Of a DNA stretch of 37,777 bases, positions 30,100 through 37,777 are shown in pieces. Numbering within the stretch: position 1 is the first letter of the stretch; each line of letters begins with the position of its first letter. Source of the DNA: Asaia bogorensis (lineage in GTDB: Bacteria > Pseudomonadota > Alphaproteobacteria > Acetobacterales > Acetobacteraceae). The translations under genes and the position numbers were made by a program. Below the pieces are notes generated by a model, which saw only the letters and a program-made list of their open reading frames with translations, was not told the origin of the DNA and did no database searches. The stretch lies in NCBI GenBank assembly GCA_945861095.1, contig CAMATI010000013.1, forward strand, positions 1-37,777, written 5' to 3'.

Positions 30100-31290
30100 T
30101 TACTCGGCGGCGACGGTTTCCGGCATCCCCAGGTCCTTAAGCCTTGGCGCGACCTCCTTGCCGAACAGGGCGATGTTCGCCTTGGCTTCCTGATGGGTCA
30201 GGTAGCCGCCCTGTCCGAAGAACAGCAGATGCCCGACGCCGCCCATGCGGGCGTTGAAGGCCTTCAACTGGTTGTAGACATCGTCCGGCGTGCCGGCGAA
30301 CACGGTGTCGGTTTCCATGAACTGCTGCACGGTGGCGGTGCGGTGGTTGATCGGATTGCCTTTCTGGTCGCTGACAATCCGGTTGCCGCGTGGTCCGGAT
30401 TTCAGGATCGCGACATTTGCGCCCAGGGAGTTATAGCCAGGCGGATTGCTGAACTCTTCGGCGACGACCGGGGATGTTCGTACGTAATCTGCAATGATAT
30501 CGGCTCGGCGCAGCCCTTCTTCCCTGGTATTGCCGACGCCGATGATGGCGGCGAAGGCGAAGCGATCCGGTCCGGCTTCCCATCCCAGTTCGCGGGCGCG
30601 CTTGCGGTAGGCGTCGTACATCGGTTTCGCCAGACCACCCGACAGCAGAGTGCCGACGACATGGCCGCGTTCGGCTGCCAGGGTGCCCGTTTCCACGCTC
30701 ATGCCGGTCATCCACACCGGTGGCGTGGGCTGCTGGATCGGCCTCGGCCAGATGTTGACGTTCCGATAATGGAAGAACTCCCCTTCCCAACTGAACGGTC
30801 CGGATGTGGTGGACATGGCCTTCAGGATCAGGTCATGCGCTTCCCAGTAGCGCCGCATCAGGCGCGCGGGGTTGGAGTTGGCGGGCGCGATTTCGTAGGG
30901 AGCGCCCTTGACCAGGCCCATTTCCAGCCGGCCGCCGCTGACGCAGTCGAGCCAGGCCATTTCCTCGGCCACGCGCACCGGGTCAGGGCGGTTGGCGATC
31001 GGGTTGCCCAGGGTCAGCAGCCGAGCCTTCTTGGTCTCGCGGGCGATGATCGAGAGCGCCATCGGCACTGAAACCGTCATGCAGGTGGCGGTGCTGTGAT
31101 GCTCATTCACCATGATGTCGAGGCCGACCTCGTCGCATAGGGCGAATTCATCCAGATAGCGGTTCAAGAGTTTGCCGGCCTCGACCGGGTCGACATTCTC
31201 GCTGGGGAAATTCACCCGCAGGGAACCGCGGGCGAGGCCTTTTTCCCATGCCGGGTGGTAGGCCATCTCGGAGAAATACCAGGTGCGCAT
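30100..31290 (-). CDS. LLM-class (luciferase-like) flavin-dependent oxidoreductase
   Basis: 396 residues, bacterial luciferase-like TIM barrel. Such enzymes use reduced FMN and oxygen to oxidise small molecules. Features: DEFALCDEVGLDIMVNEHHSTATC, LTLGNPIANRPDPVRVAEEMAWLD, SGGRLEMGLVKGAPYE, and PTPPVWMTGMSVETG. The ATG at 31290 (MRTWYFSEMAYHP) follows an AGGAG site 8 nt upstream on the minus strand; a longer frame lies over the hydrolase gene and is rejected. It is 19 bp after the alpha/beta hydrolase gene and cotranscribed with it. No flavin reductase gene is seen nearby. It is not the RutA-like type of the divergent operon. Substrate unknown. Confidence 0.88.
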   Translation of the reverse strand: MRTWYFSEMAYHPAWEKGLARGSLRVNFPSENVDPVEAGKLLNRYLDEFALCDEVGLDIMVNEHHSTATCMTVSVPMALSIIARETKKARLLTLGNPIANRPDPVRVAEEMAWLDCVSGGRLEMGLVKGAPYEIAPANSNPARLMRRYWEAHDLILKAMSTTSGPFSWEGEFFHYRNVNIWPRPIQQPTPPVWMTGMSVETGTLAAERGHVVGTLLSGGLAKPMYDAYRKRARELGWEAGPDRFAFAAIIGVGNTREEGLRRADIIADYVRTSPVVAEEFSNPPGYNSLGANVAILKSGPRGNRIVSDQKGNPINHRTATVQQFMETDTVFAGTPDDVYNQLKAFNARMGGVGHLLFFGQGGYLTHQEAKANIALFGKEVAPRLKDLGMPETVAAE

Positions 31291-31309
31291 TGTCGTGGCT
31301 CCTGTCTGC

Positions 31310-32083
31310 CTAGAGTGTGTTGGCGAATGTGGTGACCCGATCGGCGAACGCCCGGGGCTGTTCCCAATGCGGATAGTGGCCGGCGGCGGCGATGGTTTCC
31401 ATCGTGGCACCGGCGATTTCGGCCTGCCATCCCTGTCCATAGGCTTGCGAGACGATGCCGTCTTGGTCGCCCCAAAGCAGTTTGGTCGGAATGTCGATCC
31501 GATGCAGCCAGCGCCGGAGCCTGGGGTTGTGCATGTATGGCTTCCAGCCGAACAGCGCGAGCGCCTCGCGACCGCGCGCGATGCCGGCCAGCTCGGTATC
31601 CGGCAGGGCGGTGTAGTCGATCGCCCCAAGGGTGGGATCGGCCCAGGCCAGCTTCATGAACTCGGCGCGGGGCATGCCGTGCATGTCGGCAATGTCGCGA
31701 TCCAGCACGCCGCCGATCTTGATGCCGAGCGGCGCGGAGAGGAGGAGGCCGGCGAAGGGGGAGGTGTCGCGGACGGCCATCTCGGCGGCGACCCAACCCC
31801 CGAAGCAGGACCCGACGAGCAGTGCGTTGTCGAGTTCGAGTTGCTTGGCGAGATCGAGATAGAGATAGGCGAGGTCGTCGACGGTGCCGACCCAGTCGGG
31901 CAGGGCGGAGCCGCCGAATCCGGGGTGGTGTGGCGCGATAACGCGGAACGATTCGGCCAGTGTGTCAAGCCAGGGGCGCTGGGGTTGCAGGCCCTCTCCC
32001 GCATGGAGGAACAGCAGTGGACGGCCTTGACCGCGTTCCTCGATTTCAAGCGAGACGCCCGCGACGGCGACATGACGGCTCAT
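31310..32083 (-). CDS. Alpha/beta hydrolase with Cys in the nucleophile position
   Basis: 257 residues. The fold is clear: LLFLHAGEG (oxyanion strand), VIAPHHPGFGGSALP, the elbow LLVGSCFGGWVAAE, acid region LLWGDQDGIVS and His in AAGHYPHWEQP. The elbow pattern G-x-Nu-x-G puts Cys93 in the place normally held by Ser, as in dienelactone hydrolase; Ser92 precedes it and is out of register. The start at 32083 overlaps as ATGA the stop of a 12-codon reading frame (32080-32118) with a strong GGAGGA site; alternatively the protein may begin at 32134. First gene of the leftward unit, before the LLM oxidoreductase. Likely hydrolyses the product of one of the nearby monooxygenases; substrate unknown. 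Confidence 0.83.
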   Translation of the reverse strand: MSRHVAVAGVSLEIEERGQGRPLLFLHAGEGLQPQRPWLDTLAESFRVIAPHHPGFGGSALPDWVGTVDDLAYLYLDLAKQLELDNALLVGSCFGGWVAAEMAVRDTSPFAGLLLSAPLGIKIGGVLDRDIADMHGMPRAEFMKLAWADPTLGAIDYTALPDTELAGIARGREALALFGWKPYMHNPRLRRWLHRIDIPTKLLWGDQDGIVSQAYGQGWQAEIAGATMETIAAAGHYPHWEQPRAFADRVTTFANTL

Positions 32084-32118
32084 GGTCTGATGGCCGCGGG
32101 GCTTGGTGGGGTGCCCAT
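32080..32118 (-). other. Possible 12-codon leader frame in front of the hydrolase gene
   Basis: ATG at 32118 encodes MGTPPSPAAIRP and ends in TGA that overlaps the hydrolase ATG (ATGA). GGAGGA lies 6 nt upstream, the best ribosome site in the area, while the hydrolase ATG itself has none. Either this is a coupling leader, or the hydrolase starts at 32134 in another frame and the GGAGGA is coincidental. Confidence 0.35.
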
Positions 32119-32134
32119 GGGTTTCCTCCGGCAT

Positions 32135-32406
32135 TTTGCTGGGTCGGAGTTTACGGGTTGTGTGGTTGGGGGCAATGGTCGGCGGGGGCTATGGCGCCGC
32201 CGGGCGGAACAGATCAGAAAACAGGCTAAATGTGCATTGTTTGTGCATTATATATCCATAATATAGGCTATGGTGAAGAATTCACCAAAAACAGTCGTAA
32301 ATTCTCATTGTGCGACGCAGCAATTGGCGGTAATTTCTGAGCATGATCGTCGTGTCCGCCGATTTGATCGGCGATATGATGAATATTACGGCAGAAAGGA
32401 GCCACC
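32135..32406. promoter_or_regulatory. AT-rich divergent control region with operator-like repeats
   Basis: This 272-bp spacer separates two divergent operons. It contains a direct repeat TGTGCATT at 32231-32238 and 32242-32249 (11-bp spacing, one helical turn), ATTAT-N6-ATAAT at 32247-32262, a perfect 17-bp palindrome TGGTGAA-GAA-TTCACCA at 32271-32287, and CGCCGAT-TTG-ATCGGCG at 32357-32373. A possible rightward promoter is TTGTGC (32241-32246) with TATAGG (32263-32268), 16 bp apart, placing the 17-bp palindrome at the transcription start, where a repressor would act. The binding-protein gene has an AAAGGAG ribosome site. No regulator gene is in the window. Confidence 0.6.
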
Positions 32407-33708
32407 ATGCATCGACGCACCAGCCCGCTCTCGCGCGGCCTCTCCCGGCGAAATCTGCTCAAATCCACGGCCGCGGTCACCGGAGCCGCCATCGGTTCGG
32501 GGGCGGTCACCGGCTTCCCAACGATCTGGGCGCAGAATATCAAGGACGTGGTCCTGTTTCATGCCGGCCCACCCGTCACCGCGATCCCGGCGATCGCCGA
32601 ACAGGCAAACAAGGATCTGGGCTTCAAGATCCAGATGCAGGCGACCGAGCAGGCCGATCTGCTGAACCGCTTCCTGTCGCAGTCATCCTCGATCGACTGT
32701 GCCGATGTCAGCATTACCTTCATGAAATACCTGGTCGGGCGCAACGTCCTGCAGGCGATCCCGCTCAACAAGGCGAAGGACTGGGACAAGACGATCCCGT
32801 TGTTCACCAAGAGCGAGTACCCGGACGGACGCAAGGCGTCGAAGCAGGGCACCGCGCCCTACAACGTGCTGTATGCCACCGACGCGAGCGGGCAGAAACT
32901 CCATGATGGCCCGACCGAGTGGCTGACCGGCGTTCCCACCGTCACCAACGCCGACACCCTTGGTATCCGTCCGGACCTCGTGTCACGCAAGATCACCAGT
33001 TGGGCCGACCTGCTGTCCCCCGATTTCAAGGGCAAGACCGCGCTGCAGGATCAGCCGACGATCGGTGTGATCGACGTGGCGATGGCGCTGGAGGCGCGCG
33101 GCGACGTCAAATACGTCGACAAGGGCAACATGACGAAGGCCGAGATCGACCAGACGATCAAGGCCATGATGGAGATCAAGAAAAGCGGCCATTTCCGCTC
33201 TTTCTGGACCACGTTCGACCAGTCCGTGAACCTGATGGCCTTGGGCGAGGTGGTGATCCAGTCCATGTGGTCGCCGGCGGTGGCGGCGGTGCGATCCCGC
33301 GGGATCGCCTGCACCTATCAGCCGCTGAAAGAAGGCTTCCGAGGCTGGGGCTATACGCTGGCCGTCATGAAGCACCTGACCGGCCTGAAGCTGGATTGCT
33401 TCTACGAATACCTGAATTGGTACACCAGCGGCTTCGAAGGTGCGTTCATCGCGCGCCAGGGCTACTACACCGCGCAACCGGAGAATGCCCGCAAGTTCCT
33501 GACCGCCGATGAGTGGGACTACTGGTACGGTGGCAAGCCGGCCGCGTCCGACATCCTCAGCCCCTACGGCAAGCTGATGGAAAAGGCCGGCAACGTCCGC
33601 GACGGCGGCGCCTTCTGGGACCGCCTGGGCAATATCGCCGTGTGGAATGCGGTGATGGACGAAGACCGTCACCTGACCCGCAAGTGGAACGAGTTCATCA
33701 CATCCTGA
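32407..33708 (+). CDS. ABC importer periplasmic solute-binding protein (Tat-exported)
   Basis: 433 residues. A twin-arginine signal is visible: SRRNLLK (residues 13-19) then a hydrophobic Ala/Gly stretch and a probable cleavage after IWA (residue 42). The mature part has the extracellular solute-binding fold of the polyamine/iron type (PotD-like): YLVGRNVLQAIPLNKAKDWD, ITSWADLLSPDFKGKTALQD, SMWSPAVAAVRSRGIACTYQ, with the common end of an aromatic-rich C-lobe. The AAAGGAG site and ATG at 32407 are clear. Tat export is typical when the protein must fold with a cofactor or fold quickly in the cytoplasm. First gene of the importer operon; the RutA-like gene follows after 15 bp. Ligand unknown. 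Confidence 0.88.
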   Translation: MHRRTSPLSRGLSRRNLLKSTAAVTGAAIGSGAVTGFPTIWAQNIKDVVLFHAGPPVTAIPAIAEQANKDLGFKIQMQATEQADLLNRFLSQSSSIDCADVSITFMKYLVGRNVLQAIPLNKAKDWDKTIPLFTKSEYPDGRKASKQGTAPYNVLYATDASGQKLHDGPTEWLTGVPTVTNADTLGIRPDLVSRKITSWADLLSPDFKGKTALQDQPTIGVIDVAMALEARGDVKYVDKGNMTKAEIDQTIKAMMEIKKSGHFRSFWTTFDQSVNLMALGEVVIQSMWSPAVAAVRSRGIACTYQPLKEGFRGWGYTLAVMKHLTGLKLDCFYEYLNWYTSGFEGAFIARQGYYTAQPENARKFLTADEWDYWYGGKPAASDILSPYGKLMEKAGNVRDGGAFWDRLGNIAVWNAVMDEDRHLTRKWNEFITS

Positions 33709-33723
33709 ACAGGAACCGGAACC

Positions 33724-34806
33724 ATGCAGCTCGGTGTCTTCATTCCCATCGGCAACAATGGCTGGCTGATTTCCACCACGTCGCCGCAATACAAGCCCAG
33801 CTTCGACCTCAACAAGACCATCGTGCAGAAGGCGGAGGCGTTCGGCTTCGACTTCGCCCTGTCGATGATCAAATTCCATGGCTTTGGCGGTCCGTCGCAG
33901 TTCTGGGACTACAACCTGGAATCCTTCACCATGATGTCGGGTCTGGCCGCGGTGACCAGCCGCATCCAGTTGTTCGCTACCTGCGCCGTACTGACCATGC
34001 CGCCGCCGGTCGCGGCGCGCATGGCGGTCACGATCGACAGCATCTCGCACGGCCGCTTCGGGGTGAACCTGATCACCGGCTGGCAGCGGCGTGAATACAC
34101 GCAGATGGGCATCTGGCCTGGTTCCGACCACTACAAGCGCCGCTACGACTACTGCACCGAATACGTGAACATCATGCAGGAGCTGTGGAGCACCGGCCGT
34201 TCGGACTCCAAGGGCGACTTCTTCCAGATGGACGACTGCCGCTGCCTGCCGATGCCGACCGCGAAAATCCCCATCATCTGCGCCGCCCAAAGCGATGCGG
34301 GCACGAAATTCGCCGCCGAACACGCCGACTATAACTTCTGCGCGAGCTTCGGCTACAACGCCCCGACGGCCGTCGGCCCTTCCGTCGCGCGCCTTGTGGC
34401 CGCGAACAAGGCGGCCGGGCGCGATTGCGGCGCGCTGGTCCTGACCATGATCATCGCCGATGAAACCGACGCCGCCGCCAACGCGAAGTGGGACCACTAC
34501 AAAGCCGGCACCGACCTGGAAGCGCTGGCCTATCGCGACGCGCAGGCCGAAGACGATCCCACGACCGACATCTATGCCCAGCCACATCGCCGCAAAATCC
34601 TCGGCACCAACAAGCTGCCCACCAACCAGGGTGTGCTCGTCGGCTCCTATGCCTCGGTCGCGCGGATGCTGGATGAGTTGGCGGAAGTGCCGGGCGTGCG
34701 CGGTGTGATGATGACGTTCGACGACTTCGTTATCGGCATGGAGCAGTTCGGCACGCGGATCATGCCGCTGATGCGGTCCCGGGAGCAGTCGAGCCTGGCG
34801 GCATGA
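33724..34806 (+). CDS. RutA-like flavin-dependent monooxygenase (pyrimidine oxygenase family)
   Basis: 360 residues, LLM fold, end to end like pyrimidine oxygenase RutA. Shared blocks I recall from RutA are [82 protein letters not shown] and [15 protein letters not shown]. RutA opens the uracil ring between N3 and C4 with FMN and oxygen through a flavin-N5 oxygen adduct; the Asn and Trp in GVNLITGW are kept. Here the usual rutB-G partners are absent and the gene sits between the binding protein and the permeases of an ABC importer. The stop overlaps the permease start (ATGA). Substrate may be a pyrimidine or another amide-like ring; I therefore avoid the symbol rutA. A flavin reductase is needed and not seen here. 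Confidence 0.88.
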   Translation: MQLGVFIPIGNNGWLISTTSPQYKPSFDLNKTIVQKAEAFGFDFALSMIKFHGFGGPSQFWDYNLESFTMMSGLAAVTSRIQLFATCAVLTMPPPVAARMAVTIDSISHGRFGVNLITGWQRREYTQMGIWPGSDHYKRRYDYCTEYVNIMQELWSTGRSDSKGDFFQMDDCRCLPMPTAKIPIICAAQSDAGTKFAAEHADYNFCASFGYNAPTAVGPSVARLVAANKAAGRDCGALVLTMIIADETDAAANAKWDHYKAGTDLEALAYRDAQAEDDPTTDIYAQPHRRKILGTNKLPTNQGVLVGSYASVARMLDELAEVPGVRGVMMTFDDFVIGMEQFGTRIMPLMRSREQSSLAA

Positions 34807-35729
34807 GCTCCGCGCAGGAAGCACTGGGATCGGTGCGGCAGGGCGGGCCGGCGAGAGCCTGGCCCCGCTTGCGCCTGGCGCCCTGGATGGTGTCCTGGCT
34901 GCAGGTCAGTCCGCTGGCGCTGATCCTGTTCGTGCTGTTCGCGTTGCCGACCATCCTGTTCCTGGTGGTCAGCTTCTTCGACTACGACCGGACCGGCATC
35001 TATCCCGCGTTCATGCTGGACAACTACGCGGACCTGGTGAACTCCCCGGCGACGATCCGGGTCTATCTGAGCTCTATGAAATTCGCCGTGATCGTCTGGG
35101 CGATCACGTTGTTCGTGGGGTTCAACGTCGCTTACTTCCTGGTGTTCCATATTCGCAGCAACACCGTCCGGATGGTGCTCTTCCTGTTGTGCGCGATCCC
35201 GTTCTGGACGTCGGGGATCATCCGCACCATCGCCTGGATCCCGTTCCTGGGGCTGAACGGGGCGTTCAACCAGGCGCTGATGGGGGCCGGTATCACCGAA
35301 GCGCCGTTGCAGTTCCTGCTGTTCTCGGATTTCTGGGTGATCATCGCCTATGTGCATCTGTTCACCCTGCTGATGATCGGTCCCATCGCCAATTCGCTGG
35401 CCAAGATCGACCCGGCGTTGATCGAGGCGGCCCGCGATGCCGGTGGCAGCCGCTGGCAGGTTATGGTCAACGTGATAATCCCCCTGTCGAAGACCGGCAT
35501 CGTGCTGGGTTCGGTGCTGGTGTTCACCCAGGTCATGGGCGATTACTTCGTGGTGAAGGCCATGAGCGGCGGACAAAGCGCCTCGATCGTTTCGGCCTTG
35601 TCGACCGAGATCCAGGCGATGCAATACCCGCCCGCCGCGGCCAATGCGATGGTCCTGGTGTTGTTCACCGCGATCATGGTGGCCGGAATGATGCGGATCG
35701 TCGATGTCCGCAAGGAACTGGTGAAGTAG
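34803..35729 (+). CDS. ABC importer permease, first subunit (PotB-like)
   Basis: 308 residues, inner membrane. About six transmembrane helices: [94 protein letters not shown] and [16 protein letters not shown]. The EAA loop that contacts the ATPase is [21 protein letters not shown]. The family usually pairs with PotC-like subunits for polyamines, but many members carry other small organics. The start overlaps the RutA-like gene stop (ATGA), which links monooxygenase and transporter translation. Confidence 0.9.
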   Translation: MSSAQEALGSVRQGGPARAWPRLRLAPWMVSWLQVSPLALILFVLFALPTILFLVVSFFDYDRTGIYPAFMLDNYADLVNSPATIRVYLSSMKFAVIVWAITLFVGFNVAYFLVFHIRSNTVRMVLFLLCAIPFWTSGIIRTIAWIPFLGLNGAFNQALMGAGITEAPLQFLLFSDFWVIIAYVHLFTLLMIGPIANSLAKIDPALIEAARDAGGSRWQVMVNVIIPLSKTGIVLGSVLVFTQVMGDYFVVKAMSGGQSASIVSALSTEIQAMQYPPAAANAMVLVLFTAIMVAGMMRIVDVRKELVK

Positions 35730-35730
35730 C

Positions 35731-36591
35731 ATGATGGTAGGACCGTCCCGCACCGTCGGGGGCACCGATCGACGCCCCTGGACGTTCTATGCCTTGGGAG
35801 CGCTGTTCTTCGGGTACATGGTGTTCCTGTATGGGCCCATGGTGGTGATCTATGTGCTGTCGTTCCAGGGTGAGAACGGTGGCGTCACCTTCCCGATGAC
35901 CGGATTCTCCCTGGTCTGGTTCGCCGATATCGTGAAACCGGGCCAGATGGCCAACGTGCCTGACAGCTTTGGCAGGTCCATGGCGCTGGCGGCCATCATC
36001 AGCGTGATCACAACCGTGGTGGCGGTCGCGGCGGGCCTTGCCTTCCGCCGGCCGTTTCCCGGATCCGGCGCGGTGTTCTACCTGGCCGTCGCCAGTCTCG
36101 TCATGCCCAGCCTCCTCGTCGGCTTCGGCATCGGGCTCGGCTTTCGCCTGTTTGGCTGGAATGCCAGCCTGTTTACGTCCGGGCTGGGCGCGCAGCTTAC
36201 CTGGACCCTGCCGTTTGGCGTATTGGCGATGTTCGCGGTGGTGAACCGCTTCAACCGGTCGTGGGAGGAAGCGGCGACCGACCTCGGCGCCAGCCCCTGG
36301 CAGCGGCTGCGTCATGTGACCCTGCCCATTCTGATGCCCGGGATCATCGGGGTGGCGATGGGGGCCTTCACCCTTTCGTATGACGAGTATGCCCGCACCA
36401 CCCTGACCATCGGACCGAAAAACACCCTGCCGTTGGAAATCTATGCGCTGATATCGTCAGCCACATCGCCGATGCTGTTCGCCATCGGCACGGTGACGAC
36501 CGGGCTGTCATTCCTGATTATCGGCACCACGGTGGCGTTGATACTGCGTATGCAGCGCCGCCGAGCGGCTGCGTCTTTGAAGGTTGGTTGA
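35731..36591 (+). CDS. ABC importer permease, second subunit (PotC-like)
   Basis: 286 residues, inner membrane. Hydrophobic segments include ALGALFFGYMVFLYGPMVVI, ALAAIISVITTVVAVAAGLA, VFYLAVASLVMPSLLVGFGI and FAIGTVTTGLSFLIIGTTVA. The EAA loop is WEEAATDLGASPWQRLRHVTLP. The gene begins one base after the first permease stop (ATG at 35731; 35734 also possible). Together with the first permease it forms the channel of the importer. The C-terminus is short and basic. Confidence 0.9.
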   Translation: MMVGPSRTVGGTDRRPWTFYALGALFFGYMVFLYGPMVVIYVLSFQGENGGVTFPMTGFSLVWFADIVKPGQMANVPDSFGRSMALAAIISVITTVVAVAAGLAFRRPFPGSGAVFYLAVASLVMPSLLVGFGIGLGFRLFGWNASLFTSGLGAQLTWTLPFGVLAMFAVVNRFNRSWEEAATDLGASPWQRLRHVTLPILMPGIIGVAMGAFTLSYDEYARTTLTIGPKNTLPLEIYALISSATSPMLFAIGTVTTGLSFLIIGTTVALILRMQRRRAAASLKVG

Positions 36592-36595
36592 AATA

Positions 36596-37585
36596 ATGGA
36601 TACGAGATTCGACGTCGAACTGATCGAAGCCACCAAGCGCTATGGCACCACCACCGCCGTGGACTCGATCTCCCTGCGGATTCCCCGCGGCAGCTATTGC
36701 TGCCTGCTGGGACCCAGCGGCTGCGGCAAGACCACGACCTTGCGCATGATCGCCGGGCATGAAGCGATCACCGAGGGCGACGTGCTGATCCAGGGCAACA
36801 ACGTCTCCGACCTGACGCCGATCGAGCGTGGCACGGCGATGATGTTCCAGAGCTACGCGCTGTTCCCGCATCTGAACTGCCTGGACAATGTCGCGTTCAG
36901 CCTGAAGATGCGCGGCGTGAAAAAGCCCGAGCGGCACGCGAAGGCACGGGAATACTTGGCCCTGGTGCATATGCAGGATTACGCGATGCGCCTGCCGTCA
37001 CAGTTGTCCGGCGGGCAGCAGCAGCGCGTGGCTTTGGCCCGGTCGCTGATCACGCGGCCCAAGGTGCTGCTGCTGGATGAGCCGCTGTCGGCGCTGGACC
37101 CGTTCCTGCGCATCAAGGTGCGGGAGGAATTGAAGCGCCTGCAACGAGAACTCGGCATCACCTTCATCCATGTGACGCACAGCCAGGATGAGGCGATGGC
37201 GATGGCCGACCTGATGGTGGTGATGGAGGACGGTCACATCCGCCAGTCCGGCCCGCCGCGGGAAGTGTTCGAGCGTCCGGTCAGCCCGTTCATCGCGCGC
37301 TTCATCGGCGGCCACAACGTGCTGCCGGGCGTGAACGGCAAGGTCGCCGTCCGCGCGGACCGGTGCCGGTTGGGCGTCGCGGGCGATGGGCCGTTCGTCA
37401 GCGGCCGGGTTACCGCGGTGGAATACCAGGGCACGATGGTGCGCGTCGCGATGGCGACCGACCCCGGTGACGAAGCGTCCGCTCTCGTCCCCGACGGCGA
37501 TTTCTATGCCCATCCGGTGGAGCCGGGCGACCCTGCCATCCTGACCTGGTCGGAACGGGATGTGCACATGCTGGCAGAGGCGTAA
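36596..37585 (+). CDS. ABC importer ATPase (PotA-like)
   Basis: 329 residues. Walker A GPSGCGKTT (residues 39-47), Q-loop MFQSYALFPHLN, signature LSGGQQQRVALARSL, Walker B VLLLDEPLSALD and switch His VTHSQDEA are all intact, followed by a C-terminal TOBE-like domain (VAVRADRCRLGVAGDG, RVTAVEYQGTMVRVAM). The PotA/CysA/FbpC type of ATPase fits the two PotB/C-like permeases. The ATG at 36596 lies 4 bp after the previous stop; a TTG at 36584 would overlap it. Last gene of the operon; the following 63 bp show no clear terminator before an IS fragment. Confidence 0.92.
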   Translation: MDTRFDVELIEATKRYGTTTAVDSISLRIPRGSYCCLLGPSGCGKTTTLRMIAGHEAITEGDVLIQGNNVSDLTPIERGTAMMFQSYALFPHLNCLDNVAFSLKMRGVKKPERHAKAREYLALVHMQDYAMRLPSQLSGGQQQRVALARSLITRPKVLLLDEPLSALDPFLRIKVREELKRLQRELGITFIHVTHSQDEAMAMADLMVVMEDGHIRQSGPPREVFERPVSPFIARFIGGHNVLPGVNGKVAVRADRCRLGVAGDGPFVSGRVTAVEYQGTMVRVAMATDPGDEASALVPDGDFYAHPVEPGDPAILTWSERDVHMLAEA

Positions 37586-37648
37586 GACCGGCCTCACGCG
37601 TGACAAGACCAGTCGCCGGGGTTGGCGAGGCAGGGCTGTTCAACGCTC

Positions 37649-37777
37649 TCAACTGACGCACCACTTCAGAAGGGGATCAAGGCCCTGCAGAGCCGCGGCG
37701 TATCTGTCTTGACTGAAGGTACTAGTCTTGTTTCGACGTAGGATATTGTAGGCAAAGCTGCGCAGCCTAGCGAACAC
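37649..37777 (-). pseudogene. C-terminal fragment of a DDE transposase (continues past the right edge)
   Basis: The last 42 codons of a minus-strand frame read FARLRSFAYNILRRNKTSTF, then SQDRYAAALQGLDPLLKW and end at 37649. The LRSFAYNILRxN pattern is the usual end of IS4/ISAs1-like transposases (family placement uncertain). Because the gene enters from the window edge, an intact transposase outside cannot be excluded; only the C-terminus is visible. The 63 bp between it and the ATPase gene probably contain the IS terminal repeat, but I cannot place it. Confidence 0.65.

Noticed and set aside
31310..32083. RutD assignment for the alpha/beta hydrolase
   Set aside because: The sequence does not resemble RutD as I recall it beyond the common fold, and the elbow residue differs (Cys instead of the usual small or Ser residue).
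32983..34824. 613-codon minus-strand frame opposite the binding-protein and RutA-like genes
   Set aside because: Spans two convincing genes on the other strand and shows only His/Arg/Gly/Val-rich sequence.

Overview
The window looks like chromosomal DNA of a high-GC alphaproteobacterium, most likely Rhodospirillales and plausibly Acetobacteraceae. This is inferred from the AddAB (not RecBCD) recombination pair, the tsaE-amgK-murU-addB-addA-trxA gene order, the codon bias and the style of the palindromic repeats; no rRNA or tRNA is present to confirm it. Coding density is high. I see no tRNA, rRNA, CRISPR array or intact mobile element. One broken transposase gene lies at the right edge.

Layout. 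(1) 1-9035, minus strand: a tightly overlapped operon tsaE-amgK-murU-addB-addA-trxA (tRNA t6A formation, cell-wall sugar recycling, double-strand break repair, thioredoxin). addB carries a 102-nt palindromic repeat inserted in frame. (2) 9186-10991, plus: lepA (EF4), then a roughly 270-bp palindromic element. (3) 11267-15102, minus: a large alpha/beta hydrolase and a gamma-glutamyltransferase with a repeated N-terminus. (4) 15267-18521, plus: a SEC-C/TPR/sulfotransferase fusion and a TPR protein with a glycosyltransferase-like C-terminus, then about 1 kb without a recognisable gene that is rich in hairpins and contains a 147-bp MITE-like palindrome. (5) 19518-23061, plus: ATP-dependent DNA ligase, HpcH/HpaI aldolase, isocitrate lyase/PEP mutase-family enzyme. 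(6) 23229-26071, minus: proline iminopeptidase, 3-hydroxyisobutyrate-dehydrogenase-like enzyme (LtnD type), GlcG/HbpS-like protein, antibiotic-biosynthesis-monooxygenase-fold protein. (7) 26341-30100: DUF423 membrane protein and RlmM-like methyltransferase (plus), converging on NAD-dependent ligase ligA (minus). (8) 30100-37585: two divergent transcription units. To the left are an alpha/beta hydrolase with a Cys in the nucleophile position and a luciferase-like flavin oxidoreductase. To the right are a Tat-exported solute-binding protein, a RutA-like flavin monooxygenase, two permeases and an ATPase of a polyamine-type ABC importer.

The most interesting unit is (8). A RutA-type ring-opening monooxygenase is embedded between the binding protein and the permeases of an ABC importer, with a second flavin monooxygenase and a hydrolase transcribed divergently from a shared AT-rich control region that holds several operator-like repeats. 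No rutB, C, D, E, F or G homologue is seen here. I infer an uptake-and-oxidation pathway for an unidentified small, probably N-containing, compound.
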